A DNA stretch of 33,021 nucleotides from Prolixibacteraceae bacterium UBA6029. GTDB lineage: Bacteria > Bacteroidota > Bacteroidia > Bacteroidales > Prolixibacteraceae. The position numbers were made by a program, and so were the translations under genes. The stretch is from positions 1 through 33,021 of the forward strand of contig DIZL01000017.1 in NCBI GenBank assembly GCA_002429385.1, in the 5' to 3' direction. This document shows positions 10,376-17,827 of this stretch, in pieces (position 1 is the first letter of the stretch; every line of letters begins with the position of its first letter). Under the pieces are notes generated by a model that saw nothing but the letters and a program-made list of their open reading frames with translations, was not told the DNA's origin and ran no database searches.

Positions 10376-11383
10376 ATGTCAAAAATTAAAATCGGTATCA
10401 ACGGTTTCGGTCGTATCGGACGCTTTGTATTCCGCGTTGCAGTGGCAAAAGAAAATGTAGAAGTTGTTGCAATCAACGACCTTATCGATGTAGATTATAT
10501 GGCATATATGCTAAAATATGATTCTACACACGGACAATTCAAAGGTACTGTTGAAGTAAAAGACGGCCAATTGATTGTGAACGGAAAAACTATCCGCGTT
10601 ACCGCTCAGCGTAATCCTGCTGATATCAATTGGGGCGCTGTTGGCGCTGATTATGTTGTTGAATCAACAGGTCTGTTCCTTGAAAAAGCAAAGGCCCAGG
10701 GTCATATCGACGGTGGCGCCAAAAAAGTAATCCTGTCGGCTCCTTCAAAAGACGATACCCCGATGTTTGTTATGGGTGTAAACCACAAATCGTACACCAA
10801 TGACATGACATTTGTTTCGAACGCATCTTGTACAACCAACTGTTTAGCTCCTATCGCTAAAGTACTGAATGACAATTTCGGTATCGTTGAAGGCCTGATG
10901 ACTACTGTTCACGCTACTACAGCTACCCAGAAAACAGTTGACAGTCCTTCGGGAAAAGACTGGAGAGGTGGTCGCGGCGCAGGTCAGAACATCATCCCAT
11001 CATCAACCGGAGCTGCAAAAGCTGTTGGTAAAGTGATTCCTGAATTGAATGGCAAATTAACCGGTATGGCTTTCCGTGTACCAACTCCTGATGTCTCTGT
11101 AGTTGACCTGACTGTTCGTTTGGCCAAAGGAACTACTTATGCTGAAATCTGTGCTGCTATGAAAGCTGCATCAGAAGGCGAATTAAAAGGTGTTCTTGGA
11201 TACACTGAAGACGAAGTAGTATCAAACGACTTCATCGGTGATTCACGCACTTCAATCTTCGATGCCAAAGCCGGTATTCAGTTGTCTCCTACTTTCGTTA
11301 AAGTGGTTTCATGGTACGACAACGAAATGGGTTATTCAACCAAAGTCGTTGAACTGATCCAATATATGGATTCTGTAAAATAA
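10376..11383 (+). CDS. gap: Glyceraldehyde-3-phosphate dehydrogenase (GapA type)
   Basis: This 335-residue cytoplasmic enzyme of central glycolysis and gluconeogenesis converts glyceraldehyde-3-phosphate, NAD+ and phosphate to 1,3-bisphosphoglycerate. The sequence shows the N-terminal Rossmann motif GINGFGRIGR (residues 7-16), an Asp after the second strand (AINDL, D35) that favours NAD over NADP, and the active-site signature SNASCTTNC with the nucleophile at C152. The catalytic His is at about H183 in 'TVHATTATQ', and the C-terminus has the usual 'SWYDNEMGYS'. Length is normal and complete. The ATG at 10376 sits directly before the Rossmann strand. It is monocistronic, with its own promoter-like sequence upstream and two terminators downstream. 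Confidence 0.98.
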   Translation: MSKIKIGINGFGRIGRFVFRVAVAKENVEVVAINDLIDVDYMAYMLKYDSTHGQFKGTVEVKDGQLIVNGKTIRVTAQRNPADINWGAVGADYVVESTGLFLEKAKAQGHIDGGAKKVILSAPSKDDTPMFVMGVNHKSYTNDMTFVSNASCTTNCLAPIAKVLNDNFGIVEGLMTTVHATTATQKTVDSPSGKDWRGGRGAGQNIIPSSTGAAKAVGKVIPELNGKLTGMAFRVPTPDVSVVDLTVRLAKGTTYAEICAAMKAASEGELKGVLGYTEDEVVSNDFIGDSRTSIFDAKAGIQLSPTFVKVVSWYDNEMGYSTKVVELIQYMDSVK

Positions 11384-11391
11384 TTGCGTAG

Positions 11392-11413
11392 GGGCGCTCC
11401 TGTGTGAGCGCCC
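11392..11413 (+). terminator. gap: First hairpin after gap
   Basis: An 8-bp perfect GC-rich stem (gggcgctc 11392-11399 with gagcgccc 11406-11413) has a 6-nt loop, and TTTC follows. It starts 9 bp past the gap stop codon. The T-tract is weak, so it may act with the next hairpin. Confidence 0.6.
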
Positions 11414-11434
11414 TTTCATGATATTCCTATACAT

Positions 11435-11468
11435 AAAAAAAGGCAGTTCGAAAGAGCTGCCTTTTTTT
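11435..11468 (+). terminator. gap: Strong, potentially bidirectional rho-independent terminator after gap
   Basis: A 12-bp stem (11435-11446 with 11457-11468), including AAAAAAAGGCAG / CTGCCTTTTTTT, has a 10-nt loop. It ends in a T-run on the plus strand and on the minus strand, so it can terminate gap and block transcription arriving from the gmhA side. Confidence 0.85.
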
Positions 11469-11517
11469 ATTTGAAGTAAAAGTCTATTTCTAATATTATT
11501 TTTCTTGCCACTAAAAC

Positions 11518-11870
11518 GGATCACATGACATTGTTGTGGGTAAGTGGTTTCAAAACCAATATTCAGGTATGTCTTTTTTGAAAAAATCTTACTTTTTTAT
11601 AAAATCTTAGTAACCCGGCAATGACACCCGCAGCCTTATCTTATCTATCTTTTAATTTGCCTGATAAACATTCCTGATGGATCGGGACAAGCTAGGAAGT
11701 GTTCATAGTAAAGATTATTGATCCCGATAACTATCAGGACAATTTTCATAAGATAGATAAGATAAGGCTGCGGGTGTCATTGCCGGGTTACTAAGTTTGA
11801 ATTAAAAAAAGTAAGATTTTTAAAAACTCACCATTGACTTTGGTTTTCCCACAACAATATCATATGATCC
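11518..11870. mobile_element. 353-bp nested palindrome, MITE-like, without a coding region
   Basis: The outer ends are 23-bp terminal inverted repeats (11518-11540 and 11848-11870) matching at 21 of 23 positions, both differences being transitions. Inside them a second pair of arms carries the word GTAAGATTTT and an adjacent A-run (about 11583-11597/11803-11820). Innermost is a 46-bp perfect inverted repeat, 11606-11651/11750-11795. The 98-nt centre holds two small near-palindromes of the TCCCGAT..ATCAGGA type. No ORF or transposase lies inside and no clear target-site duplication is visible. It sits between the convergent genes gap and gmhA. This architecture fits a MITE, but a large transcript-blocking or cruciform element is an alternative. 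Confidence 0.6.
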
Positions 11871-11935
11871 AAAATATTTCTCTTGAAAGCAAATTGCCAG
11901 GACACCAAATCTCACCAAATATTCTGTTCTGCGAT

Positions 11936-12520
11936 TTACTTCCCGAACAGCGTCTTTTCGACCAACTCACAAATGATGTGGCCCGCAAGGATATGTGCTT
12001 CCTGTATGCGTGGGGTATCGTTTGAAGGAATTGCAATAAGCAGATCGGCTAATTCAGCCATCTTACCGCCAGTAGCGCCTGAAAGAACTATACAGGTAAA
12101 TCCAATCTTCTTTGCTTCGAGAAGAGCCTTCCGTATATTTTCAGAATTTCCCGATGTGGATATGGCAACCAGTACATCACCTTTTTTCCCGACCGCCTGA
12201 ATATACCTTGCAAAAGCATTTTCAAATCCATAGTCATTTGAAACAGCAGTAATAAACGAACTGTTCCCATGACAGGCTTCCGCATGGATGGGTGGCCGGT
12301 CTAAGTAAAACTTACCGGATAACTCTGCGGCCAGATGTTGTGCATCTGCAGCACTCCCGCCATTGCCGCAAAAAAGGGTTTTATTTCCCGATTGATATGC
12401 TCCAACGATGATCTCAGAGGCCTCCTCAATCCGGACAATCAATTCCGTAGTACCCAGGATCAGTTGTTCAAGATCAATGGCCTGTTGAATACGGTTGGTT
12501 ATAAGAGAGTGGTTATCCAT
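11936..12520 (-). CDS. gmhA: SIS-domain phosphoheptose isomerase-like protein
   Basis: This 194-residue cytoplasmic sugar isomerase has a single SIS domain of the GmhA class. GmhA converts D-sedoheptulose 7-phosphate to D-glycero-heptose 7-phosphate, the first step to heptoses for LPS or other glycans. The phosphosugar loop CGNGGSAADAQH (residues 51-62) is followed by AELSGKF with an acidic residue at E66. The second SIS loop is STSGNSENI (121-129). The C-terminal helix carries TPRIQEAH and a His at 181. E66 and H181 match the positions expected for the E. coli GmhA catalytic pair (E65, H180). The ATG at 12520 is the only sensible start. It is last in a minus-strand run behind the small membrane protein and the glycosyltransferase. 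DiaA-like SIS proteins are the main alternative. Confidence 0.85.
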   Translation of the reverse strand: MDNHSLITNRIQQAIDLEQLILGTTELIVRIEEASEIIVGAYQSGNKTLFCGNGGSAADAQHLAAELSGKFYLDRPPIHAEACHGNSSFITAVSNDYGFENAFARYIQAVGKKGDVLVAISTSGNSENIRKALLEAKKIGFTCIVLSGATGGKMAELADLLIAIPSNDTPRIQEAHILAGHIICELVEKTLFGK

Positions 12521-12527
12521 AGTAAAG

Positions 12528-12983
12528 CTATAATATCCCGTGAGAACGCAGTATATCGGCCAAATCAGGGTGCTTTTTTGAGTATTCGCGAAGGGTAGAT
12601 ATTAAGTTACGACTATTTTCCTCGGCATTAGATGCTTGCTGTAATGCAGGTTTCATAGCCGTACGTCGGTCCCAGATCATATAGCCGAGCATAAAAATGA
12701 AAAGGGTAAACAACATTCCAAACCCCCAGTAAAAGAGTGTCCTTAAATCGTCAATTTGCTTTTGCTGATACAAGAACTGCTTATCGACACTTTCAAACCT
12801 AACCGTCATTTTTTCCTCGAGCGCATTTATTTTCGCCTCAAGAATCCCCATTTTTGCTTCAATAAGTATTGCCCGGTCGCGGTCAGCCAAGGTATAGGGA
12901 ACCACCACCTGTTTCTCCTGTGCCACTATAGGACTGCTAAACAAGGTGCAGAATAAGATAACGATCAACACCAGCGGTTTCAT
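12528..12983 (-). CDS. Small exported coiled-coil membrane protein, function unknown
   Basis: I do not recognise a named family in this 151-residue protein. A signal peptide (about 1-21, ending IVAQ) is followed by a charged, heptad-like stretch from about residue 33 to 80 that probably forms a coiled coil. One membrane helix follows (about 84-105, FGMLFTLFIFMLGYMIWDRR). The C-terminal tail has 'YSKKHPDLADIL'. The charged WDRR after the helix suggests the tail is cytoplasmic. Its stop lies 7 bp before the gmhA-like ATG, so the two are almost certainly co-transcribed and perhaps translationally coupled. Similar small proteins are common in Bacteroidota, but I know of no function. Confidence 0.75.
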   Translation of the reverse strand: MKPLVLIVILFCTLFSSPIVAQEKQVVVPYTLADRDRAILIEAKMGILEAKINALEEKMTVRFESVDKQFLYQQKQIDDLRTLFYWGFGMLFTLFIFMLGYMIWDRRTAMKPALQQASNAEENSRNLISTLREYSKKHPDLADILRSHGIL

Positions 12984-13023
12984 ATCTGATGAATTTTATT
13001 CAAAAATACTAATAAAAGACCAT

Positions 13024-14187
13024 TTATTCAAGTTTCTTTTCGTTTACCTTAGCCTTTGCCTGATTGTATACAGCGGTAAACGTCTGAACCATATTCGACC
13101 ATGAGAATTTCTTTTTCTCCTCCACGATATTTGTTTCGAATTCAGTCATCCTCTCATGCTCATAAAAATCGACCAGGGCATCGGCAATCGCTCCGCTTTC
13201 AGGTTCAACCACATACCCGATTACCCCATCGGGAATAATTTCGGATAAACCCCCCACATTGGTTACCAGCATCGGCTTATTAAAATGGTATCCGATTTGG
13301 GTCACCCCACTCTGGGTAGCGCTTTTATAAGGCTGAACAACCATGTCGGCCGCACTGAAATACAGGTTAACCTCTTCATCAGGAATAAAGTCGGTACGCA
13401 ATTCAATCCATTCTTCCAGGTGTAGCTCCTTTATTAAGGTAAGGTAAGGCTCAGGACTGGAATAATACTCACCGGCAACCAATAGCTTCACCGGATACTT
13501 GCGTAACCGTTCATCTGAAAATGCACTGATAAGCAAATCGAGTCCCTTGTAATCGCGGATAAAACCAAAGAACAGTAGATACCGGGTATTGGGGTCAAGC
13601 TTTAATTTCGATTTAGCAGCTTCGAAGGTAAGCCTATCTCCGTAAGTATCGAAAATAGGGTGAGGACAATATCCCAGGGTCAAATCTTTTCTGAAAGAAC
13701 CGGCATCAGTCAGCACGCTCTTCGACATGGCAATCAACCCATCAATGCGCTGAATAAAATAATTGGTCAGCAGTCGATCTCCAGGACGGTGCTCATGAGG
13801 GACGATATTATCTGCAAGGCATATAATAATAGTATGTTTGTTTTTCCTTACGATACCGGCAATGGTCCCCAGGCAAGGCGCCAGAAAAGGCATCCAATAG
13901 CGTATGATTACCAAATCAGGTTTTTCGCCACCAATCCTTTTTCCAACTTTAACCCAGTTAAAAGGATTGACCGAATTAATAGTCCGTCTGATTTTCAAAT
14001 CTTCAGGCACCTTCTTCATATTATATTGTGTCTTCCCGGGGAAAAGAAACGATGGATATTGCAAAATAAACGTTTCCAGTTCAACCTCAAAACCCATAGA
14101 GGCAAATTCCCGGGTCAGCCTTTCATTCGTTGTGGCAATCCCTCCCCGATAAGGATATGCAGGACCAATTATTTTAATGGTTCTCAA
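13024..14187 (-). CDS. GT4-type glycosyltransferase (GT-B fold)
   Basis: This 387-residue protein has two Rossmann-like halves. The N-terminus starts 'IKIIGPAYPYRGGIA', with the glycine loop that receives the acceptor. The C-terminal half has 'YLLFFGFIRDYKGLDLLISAF' around residue 220, the usual 'G....KG.d.li.A' donor-binding strand of group 1 transferases, then 'FSAADMVVQPYKSATQSGVTQIGYHFNKPML' and 'VGGLSEII'. In most GT4 enzymes an E-x7-E pair sits in that stretch; here the first acidic residue appears replaced (SATQSG), so catalysis may differ. No ATG fits the conserved N-terminus: the codon at 14187 is TTG, upstream codons in frame run to a stop, and the next ATG is residue 32. With the gmhA-like gene downstream, it probably builds a surface glycan. 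Confidence 0.85.
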   Translation of the reverse strand: MRTIKIIGPAYPYRGGIATTNERLTREFASMGFEVELETFILQYPSFLFPGKTQYNMKKVPEDLKIRRTINSVNPFNWVKVGKRIGGEKPDLVIIRYWMPFLAPCLGTIAGIVRKNKHTIIICLADNIVPHEHRPGDRLLTNYFIQRIDGLIAMSKSVLTDAGSFRKDLTLGYCPHPIFDTYGDRLTFEAAKSKLKLDPNTRYLLFFGFIRDYKGLDLLISAFSDERLRKYPVKLLVAGEYYSSPEPYLTLIKELHLEEWIELRTDFIPDEEVNLYFSAADMVVQPYKSATQSGVTQIGYHFNKPMLVTNVGGLSEIIPDGVIGYVVEPESGAIADALVDFYEHERMTEFETNIVEEKKKFSWSNMVQTFTAVYNQAKAKVNEKKLE

Positions 14188-14253
14188 TTTTTTCCGTTTA
14201 AGTATACGTTCAACAAATGTGCAACATGTTTATCACTTGCGAAAGTAAATTCT

Positions 14254-15171
14254 TCAGAAAACTGTTTCATCTTCTCTCATTTTTTGTTCAGTAAAGCTTA
14301 TTATCTCCTGAACCTGATCCGGTTCAAACCAGGTGATTTCAGGATCGCCCCGAAACCAGGTAAGTTGTTTACGGGCATATTTGCGCGTATTGCGTTTGAT
14401 CAGGTCAATTGCCTCCTCCAGTGTACAGGTTCCATCCAGATAGGCGAACAGTTCCTTGTACCCCACCGTATTCATTGAATTTAATGCCCTGTGCGGATAA
14501 ACGGTTTTAGCTTCTTCCAACAGACCTGATTCAATCATACGGTCAACCCGTTCATTGATGCGCTCATACAGAATCTTCCTGTCCTGGTTGAGTCCTATTT
14601 TTAAAATCCTGAAAGGCCGTTCGCGCACAGTCTTCTTTCGAAATGAAGTGAAGGGCTTCCCTGTCATTTGATGAATCTCAACGGCATGAAGCATCCGTTT
14701 GGGGTTATTCAGATCGGCGATCGCATAATATTCAGGATCGATCGCCAGAAGCCGCTGCTGTAAGGCCTCCAGCCCGTTTTTTTCATACCAGTCGATGACC
14801 TCCTTCCTGATTTCAGGAGAAACATTCGGGATGTCGTCAATCCCTTTACAGAGGGTATCCACGTAAAGCATCGAACCGCCAGTCAGGATCAGGGGGTTCC
14901 TGGTCTCGAAAAGCCTGCTGATCAGCATCAGCGCTTCGGTTTCGTATTCACTGACATTGTAGTAATCGAGGATGGACCGGGTCTGAATAAAATGATGAGG
15001 GACAAGGTTCAGCTCTTCGGGCGGGGGGACCGCTGTGCCAATACACAATTCACGGAATATCTGCCGCGAATCTGCTGATATAATTTCGGAGTGATAATGT
15101 TGGGCGAGTTGCAGGCTGATGTCTGATTTTCCAATTCCGGTGGGTCCAAGGACCACAATTAATGTTTTCAT
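14254..15171 (-). CDS. miaA: tRNA dimethylallyltransferase
   Basis: MiaA transfers the dimethylallyl group of DMAPP to N6 of A37 in tRNAs reading UNN codons. The sequence starts MKTLIVVLGPTGIGKSD with the P-loop GPTGIGKS, followed by SADSRQIF (the family's 'ADS.Q.Y' motif), 'LTGGSMLYVDTLCKGI', 'NPKRMLHAVEI' and the C-terminal 'NTRKYARKQLTWFR', all typical of MiaA. I chose the ATG at 15171 (305 residues) because it places the P-loop at the usual distance. ATGs at 15180 and 15195 would add only a few unconserved residues. It heads the run miaA, glycosyltransferase, small membrane protein, gmhA-like, with 66 bp before the next gene. Confidence 0.96.
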   Translation of the reverse strand: MKTLIVVLGPTGIGKSDISLQLAQHYHSEIISADSRQIFRELCIGTAVPPPEELNLVPHHFIQTRSILDYYNVSEYETEALMLISRLFETRNPLILTGGSMLYVDTLCKGIDDIPNVSPEIRKEVIDWYEKNGLEALQQRLLAIDPEYYAIADLNNPKRMLHAVEIHQMTGKPFTSFRKKTVRERPFRILKIGLNQDRKILYERINERVDRMIESGLLEEAKTVYPHRALNSMNTVGYKELFAYLDGTCTLEEAIDLIKRNTRKYARKQLTWFRGDPEITWFEPDQVQEIISFTEQKMREDETVF

Positions 15172-15211
15172 CCTGATCATTTGTATAAAACACAAAGATA
15201 GGCATTAATAC

Positions 15212-15239
15212 AAAAAAAGAAGGGGACCTTAAAGTCCCC
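15212..15239 (-). terminator. Terminator of the pRiA4b-like gene
   Basis: The stem GGGGAC 15222-15227 pairs with GTCCCC 15234-15239. On the minus strand it is followed by TTC and a T-run (A212-A218 on plus). It ends the upstream gene just 5 bp past its stop codon and separates it from miaA. Confidence 0.8.
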
Positions 15240-15244
15240 ATTTG

Positions 15245-15757
15245 TTACATATCCATTTCTCCAAAAATCTCATAATAGTCTTCCAGATCACCGAAACTCT
15301 TATACGAGTCCTTTGGTTCGGCAAGTACAACTTCAGGACTTTCATAATCATTAATCAAAAATTGAGAAGGCGCAAAGCTTCTTTCGTAAGCAACAAATGG
15401 TTCTTTTAGATCTGTTTTCATAAGTTTCTCCTTTAATTCTAAATAAAATAAACGTTCATTAAAGAAATCAAAGACATAGACCAACTTTTGCCCAATTTCT
15501 GAAATATATTCATCCACTTTTGTTTGCCGCATGCTCCGAATTTTCGGAGTATTTGACCCGGAATCGAGAGAACTGATTTCAATTTGTCTTCGCCAAAGAT
15601 GATCAGTTATATAGAAAGATGCCAGCTGTGACGGATCAAAATTCGATGTATTTTGTATCGTCCGATGTAAATCTTCAAAAGTATGTTTACTTCCAATATG
15701 AATTAGACGCTTAAATTCTGATGCTTCTGCTGATGAAACTTCGAATATGCAGATCAT
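15245..15757 (-). CDS. pRiA4b ORF-3-like family protein
   Basis: This 170-residue cytoplasmic protein carries the pRiA4b ORF-3 (IS1096 passenger-like) fold signature. 'HTFEDLHRTIQNTSNFDPSQLASFYI' is the characteristic 'tF.dLH..Iq..f.w...Hl..F' region, followed by 'LWRRQIEI' and, around residue 90, 'KLVYVFDFFNERLFYLEL', matching the family's 'l.Y.YDfGD.W.h.i.l'. The C-terminus is acidic. No biochemical function is established for the family that I know of, and members occur on chromosomes and plasmids. The ATG at 15757 begins a hydrophobic beta-strand as in relatives. It has its own terminator and is not part of the miaA run. A TTATTTTG -7-like element (15807-15800, minus) lies about 45 bp upstream. 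Confidence 0.75.
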   Translation of the reverse strand: MICIFEVSSAEASEFKRLIHIGSKHTFEDLHRTIQNTSNFDPSQLASFYITDHLWRRQIEISSLDSGSNTPKIRSMRQTKVDEYISEIGQKLVYVFDFFNERLFYLELKEKLMKTDLKEPFVAYERSFAPSQFLINDYESPEVVLAEPKDSYKSFGDLEDYYEIFGEMDM

Positions 15758-16467
15758 AAATCATTCATCGTTTGAGATTGATATGCTCAAAACTCTTCTC
15801 AAAATAAGTCCAAATAGTAAACCCAATCACAACGTGCCGATTAAAAGGTGAAATCTAAATGTTAAAAAATATTAAAATTATTATCCAGCATCTATATTGA
15901 TCAGCATATCAACAATATGCACTTAGTCCTTAAAAACAATAAATTACTCTGTTCTGGAAAAATCGAATATATTTTCCAATTGGTCGTAAAATAGTTCAGA
16001 ATAACAGTCCCATTAAAAGGCTTTCTACAAAACTGGAAGACGAGAAGTAATTTCAACCCCCAATTGAGGGATTCCCTCTAATTCCGGCAGTACCAAAGTT
16101 ATACCAGGTTCGCTGTTTAAGTATACAAATTGTATACATTAAGTGTACGATCTGTGTACTTTATGTGTTCATGAACACACAAGGTACACACAAGGTACAC
16201 TCAAGGTACACACAAGGTATACACAAGGTGGCACTTTGGTACAGCCCGTTATCCGTCCGGGTACTGCGAAAAACCTGTGGGGATTCATTCCTGCTGAAAT
16301 CAAAGAAACTCACATTTACACCGTTTTTTCGGCCTAATGCTCCTGTGTTTCAGTTCCATTCCATCAAATGGTCATTTTCTGGTGTGGGTTAGTTTTCTTC
16401 GGTGCCCATTTATGTAATTATTTATGAACATCGGTGACCTATTCAGTGCTCCTCAAATAAATTCACT
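15758..16467. other. 710-bp intergenic region with an 11-bp mirrored array
   Basis: No coding sequence is supported here. The only short ORFs run through the repeat. The first half (15758-16060) is AT-rich and featureless except for the upstream region of the pRiA4b-like gene. Around 16062-16083 there is an imperfect AATTGAGGG / CCCTCTAATT hairpin. The mirrored array at 16121-16244 is listed separately. The final 200 bp presumably contain the promoter of the permease gene, but I find no good TAnnTTTG match. Confidence 0.6.
16121..16244. repeat. Mirror-symmetric array of 11-bp GTRTAC units
   Basis: GTATAC or GTGTAC/GTGTTC words start at 16121, 16132, 16143, 16154 and 16165, exactly 11 bp apart. 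The reverse-complement words (GTACAC, GTATAC) start at 16184, 16195, 16206 and 16217, with degenerate copies at 16228 and 16239. The two halves mirror each other about 16171.5, where the 16-bp perfect palindrome TGTGTTCATGAACACA (16164-16179) lies. The right half keeps the 4-nt spacer constant (CAAG on plus); the left half varies it. Function unknown. Confidence 0.85.
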
Positions 16468-17715
16468 ATGAGATTCGGAACCCTCTATTTTGAAAACCTT
16501 AAGATCGCTTTACAGTCTATCCGAAGCAATCTGCTTCGCACTATTCTTACGGTATGTATTATTGCCGTAGGAATCACCGCTTTGGTGGGAATCCTGACGG
16601 CAATCGACTCGATAAAAAATTCGATCACCAAGGAATTTACGTTTATGGGCGCGAATACGTTTACACTCAATTCAAGAGGTATGCGGGTCCAGATTGGGAA
16701 TAAGCGCTACCGGACCAGGAATTATTCGTTTATTAGTTTTTACCAGGCCAAGGAGTTTAAAGAAAAGTATGTATTCCCTTGCTCTGTTTCAATCTCGACC
16801 AATGCAACCGGTACGGCGACTGTAAAATATGAATCACAGAAGACCAATCCCAATGTGTCGGTGCAGGGAGTTGATGAGAATTACCTGTTTACTTCGGGAA
16901 ATGAGATCAGGATAGGACGCAATTTCACCGAAGAGGAAATTAATGCGGGGCGGAATGTGGTCATTCTTGGCGATGGGGTGATCAAGAAAATATTCAAGAG
17001 GGGAGAAAATCCGCTTCAAAAGGTTATCAGTATCGGGGGGGGAAAGTATCGCGTGATCGGAGTGATGGAGTCGAAAGGACTGGCGTTCGGGTCGGGAGGA
17101 GATCAGTTGTGCCTGCTTCCATTTACCAATGTGAGGAGTTACTTCTCGCGCCCACAGATGAATTTCGCCATTCAGATCAAGGTGGCCAATTCCGAAATGA
17201 TTGATCCAGCCATAGGAGAAGCTGAGGGAACATTCCGCGTGATCAGGAACCTGAATCCGGCAGATGAAAGTGATTTCAATGTGGAGAAAAGTGATAACCT
17301 GGTCAATATTTTTCTTAAAAATATTCAGAACATTACGCTGGTAGCCACCATCATTGGACTTATTACCTTATTCGGCGCGGCTGTAGGCCTGATGAATATC
17401 ATGCTGGTCTCGGTGACCGAACGTACCCGCGAGATTGGCATCCGCAAAGCCATGGGCGCTACCTCGAAGATTGTGCGGCAACAGTTTCTGATCGAATCCG
17501 TAGTTATCGGCCAAATCGGCGGCGCTGTAGGCATTGTTCTGGGCATCCTGGCGGGAAACGCAGTTGCGAGTTGGATCGGGACCCCATTCTTTGTTCCATG
17601 GCTATGGATCCTGGTTGGTGTAGTACTTTGCTTTTTTGTGGGGATTCTTTCGGGATATTATCCTGCACAAAAGGCTTCAAAACTTGATCCGATAGAGAGT
17701 TTACGGTTTGAGTAA
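16468..17715 (+). CDS. MacB/FtsX-type ABC transporter permease
   Basis: This 415-residue inner-membrane protein has the MacB architecture. A first membrane helix (about 24-45) is followed by a periplasmic MacB-PCD-type domain (about 46-275), then three C-terminal helices: about 280-305, about 335-360 and about 372-397. The FtsX-family coupling motif VTERTREIGIRKAMGA lies between the second and third helices. The ending 'GYYPAQKASKLDPIESLRFE' is the family's usual C-terminus. Such permeases pair with an ATPase and export lipoproteins, peptides or drugs, or signal mechanically across the membrane. No ATPase is encoded next to it, so the partner must be elsewhere. The ATG at 16468 begins the conserved amphipathic N-terminal segment. 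Substrate unknown. Confidence 0.92.
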   Translation: MRFGTLYFENLKIALQSIRSNLLRTILTVCIIAVGITALVGILTAIDSIKNSITKEFTFMGANTFTLNSRGMRVQIGNKRYRTRNYSFISFYQAKEFKEKYVFPCSVSISTNATGTATVKYESQKTNPNVSVQGVDENYLFTSGNEIRIGRNFTEEEINAGRNVVILGDGVIKKIFKRGENPLQKVISIGGGKYRVIGVMESKGLAFGSGGDQLCLLPFTNVRSYFSRPQMNFAIQIKVANSEMIDPAIGEAEGTFRVIRNLNPADESDFNVEKSDNLVNIFLKNIQNITLVATIIGLITLFGAAVGLMNIMLVSVTERTREIGIRKAMGATSKIVRQQFLIESVVIGQIGGAVGIVLGILAGNAVASWIGTPFFVPWLWILVGVVLCFFVGILSGYYPAQKASKLDPIESLRFE

Positions 17716-17747
17716 TATTCTTTGTTCTATTCTGATTGAATAAAACA

Positions 17748-17804
17748 CCTGATTTATCGTTTTTTTCAGAAAAGATATATCTTTACTTTTCGGGATAAAT
17801 CAGG
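17748..17804. promoter_or_regulatory. Nested palindromes in the rel upstream region
   Basis: An 11-bp perfect inverted repeat, CCTGATTTATC (17748-17758) and GATAAATCAGG (17794-17804), encloses a 14-bp perfect palindrome, AAAGATATATCTTT (17771-17784). It ends 23 bp before the rel ATG. The sequence TATCTTTA at the palindrome centre is one base off a TAnnTTTG -7 element, so it may be an operator over the rel promoter or a leader hairpin. The lack of a T-run argues against a terminator of the permease gene. Confidence 0.45.
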
Positions 17805-17827
17805 ACAGCGAATAGAAGCAACGAGAA

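Noticed and set aside
11834..12200. Plus-strand ORFs over the gmhA-like gene
   Set aside because: They overlap the clear SIS-domain gene on the other strand and show no recognisable features.
13660..14478. 272-residue plus-strand ORF over the glycosyltransferase and miaA ends
   Set aside because: It runs antisense to two well-supported genes, has an improbable composition, and has no motif.
15245..15757. Mobile-element passenger gene marking an insertion
   Set aside because: The family name comes from a plasmid and IS1096, but there are no flanking inverted repeats or transposase here, and the gene has its own terminator in normal chromosomal context.
16121..16244. CRISPR array
   Set aside because: Units are only 11 bp and halves are mirror images. 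There are no 25-40-bp repeats with unique spacers and no cas genes.
16143..16392. Small ORFs across the 11-bp array
   Set aside because: They exist only because the repeat lacks stops. They have no family resemblance, and two overlapping frames are equally open.
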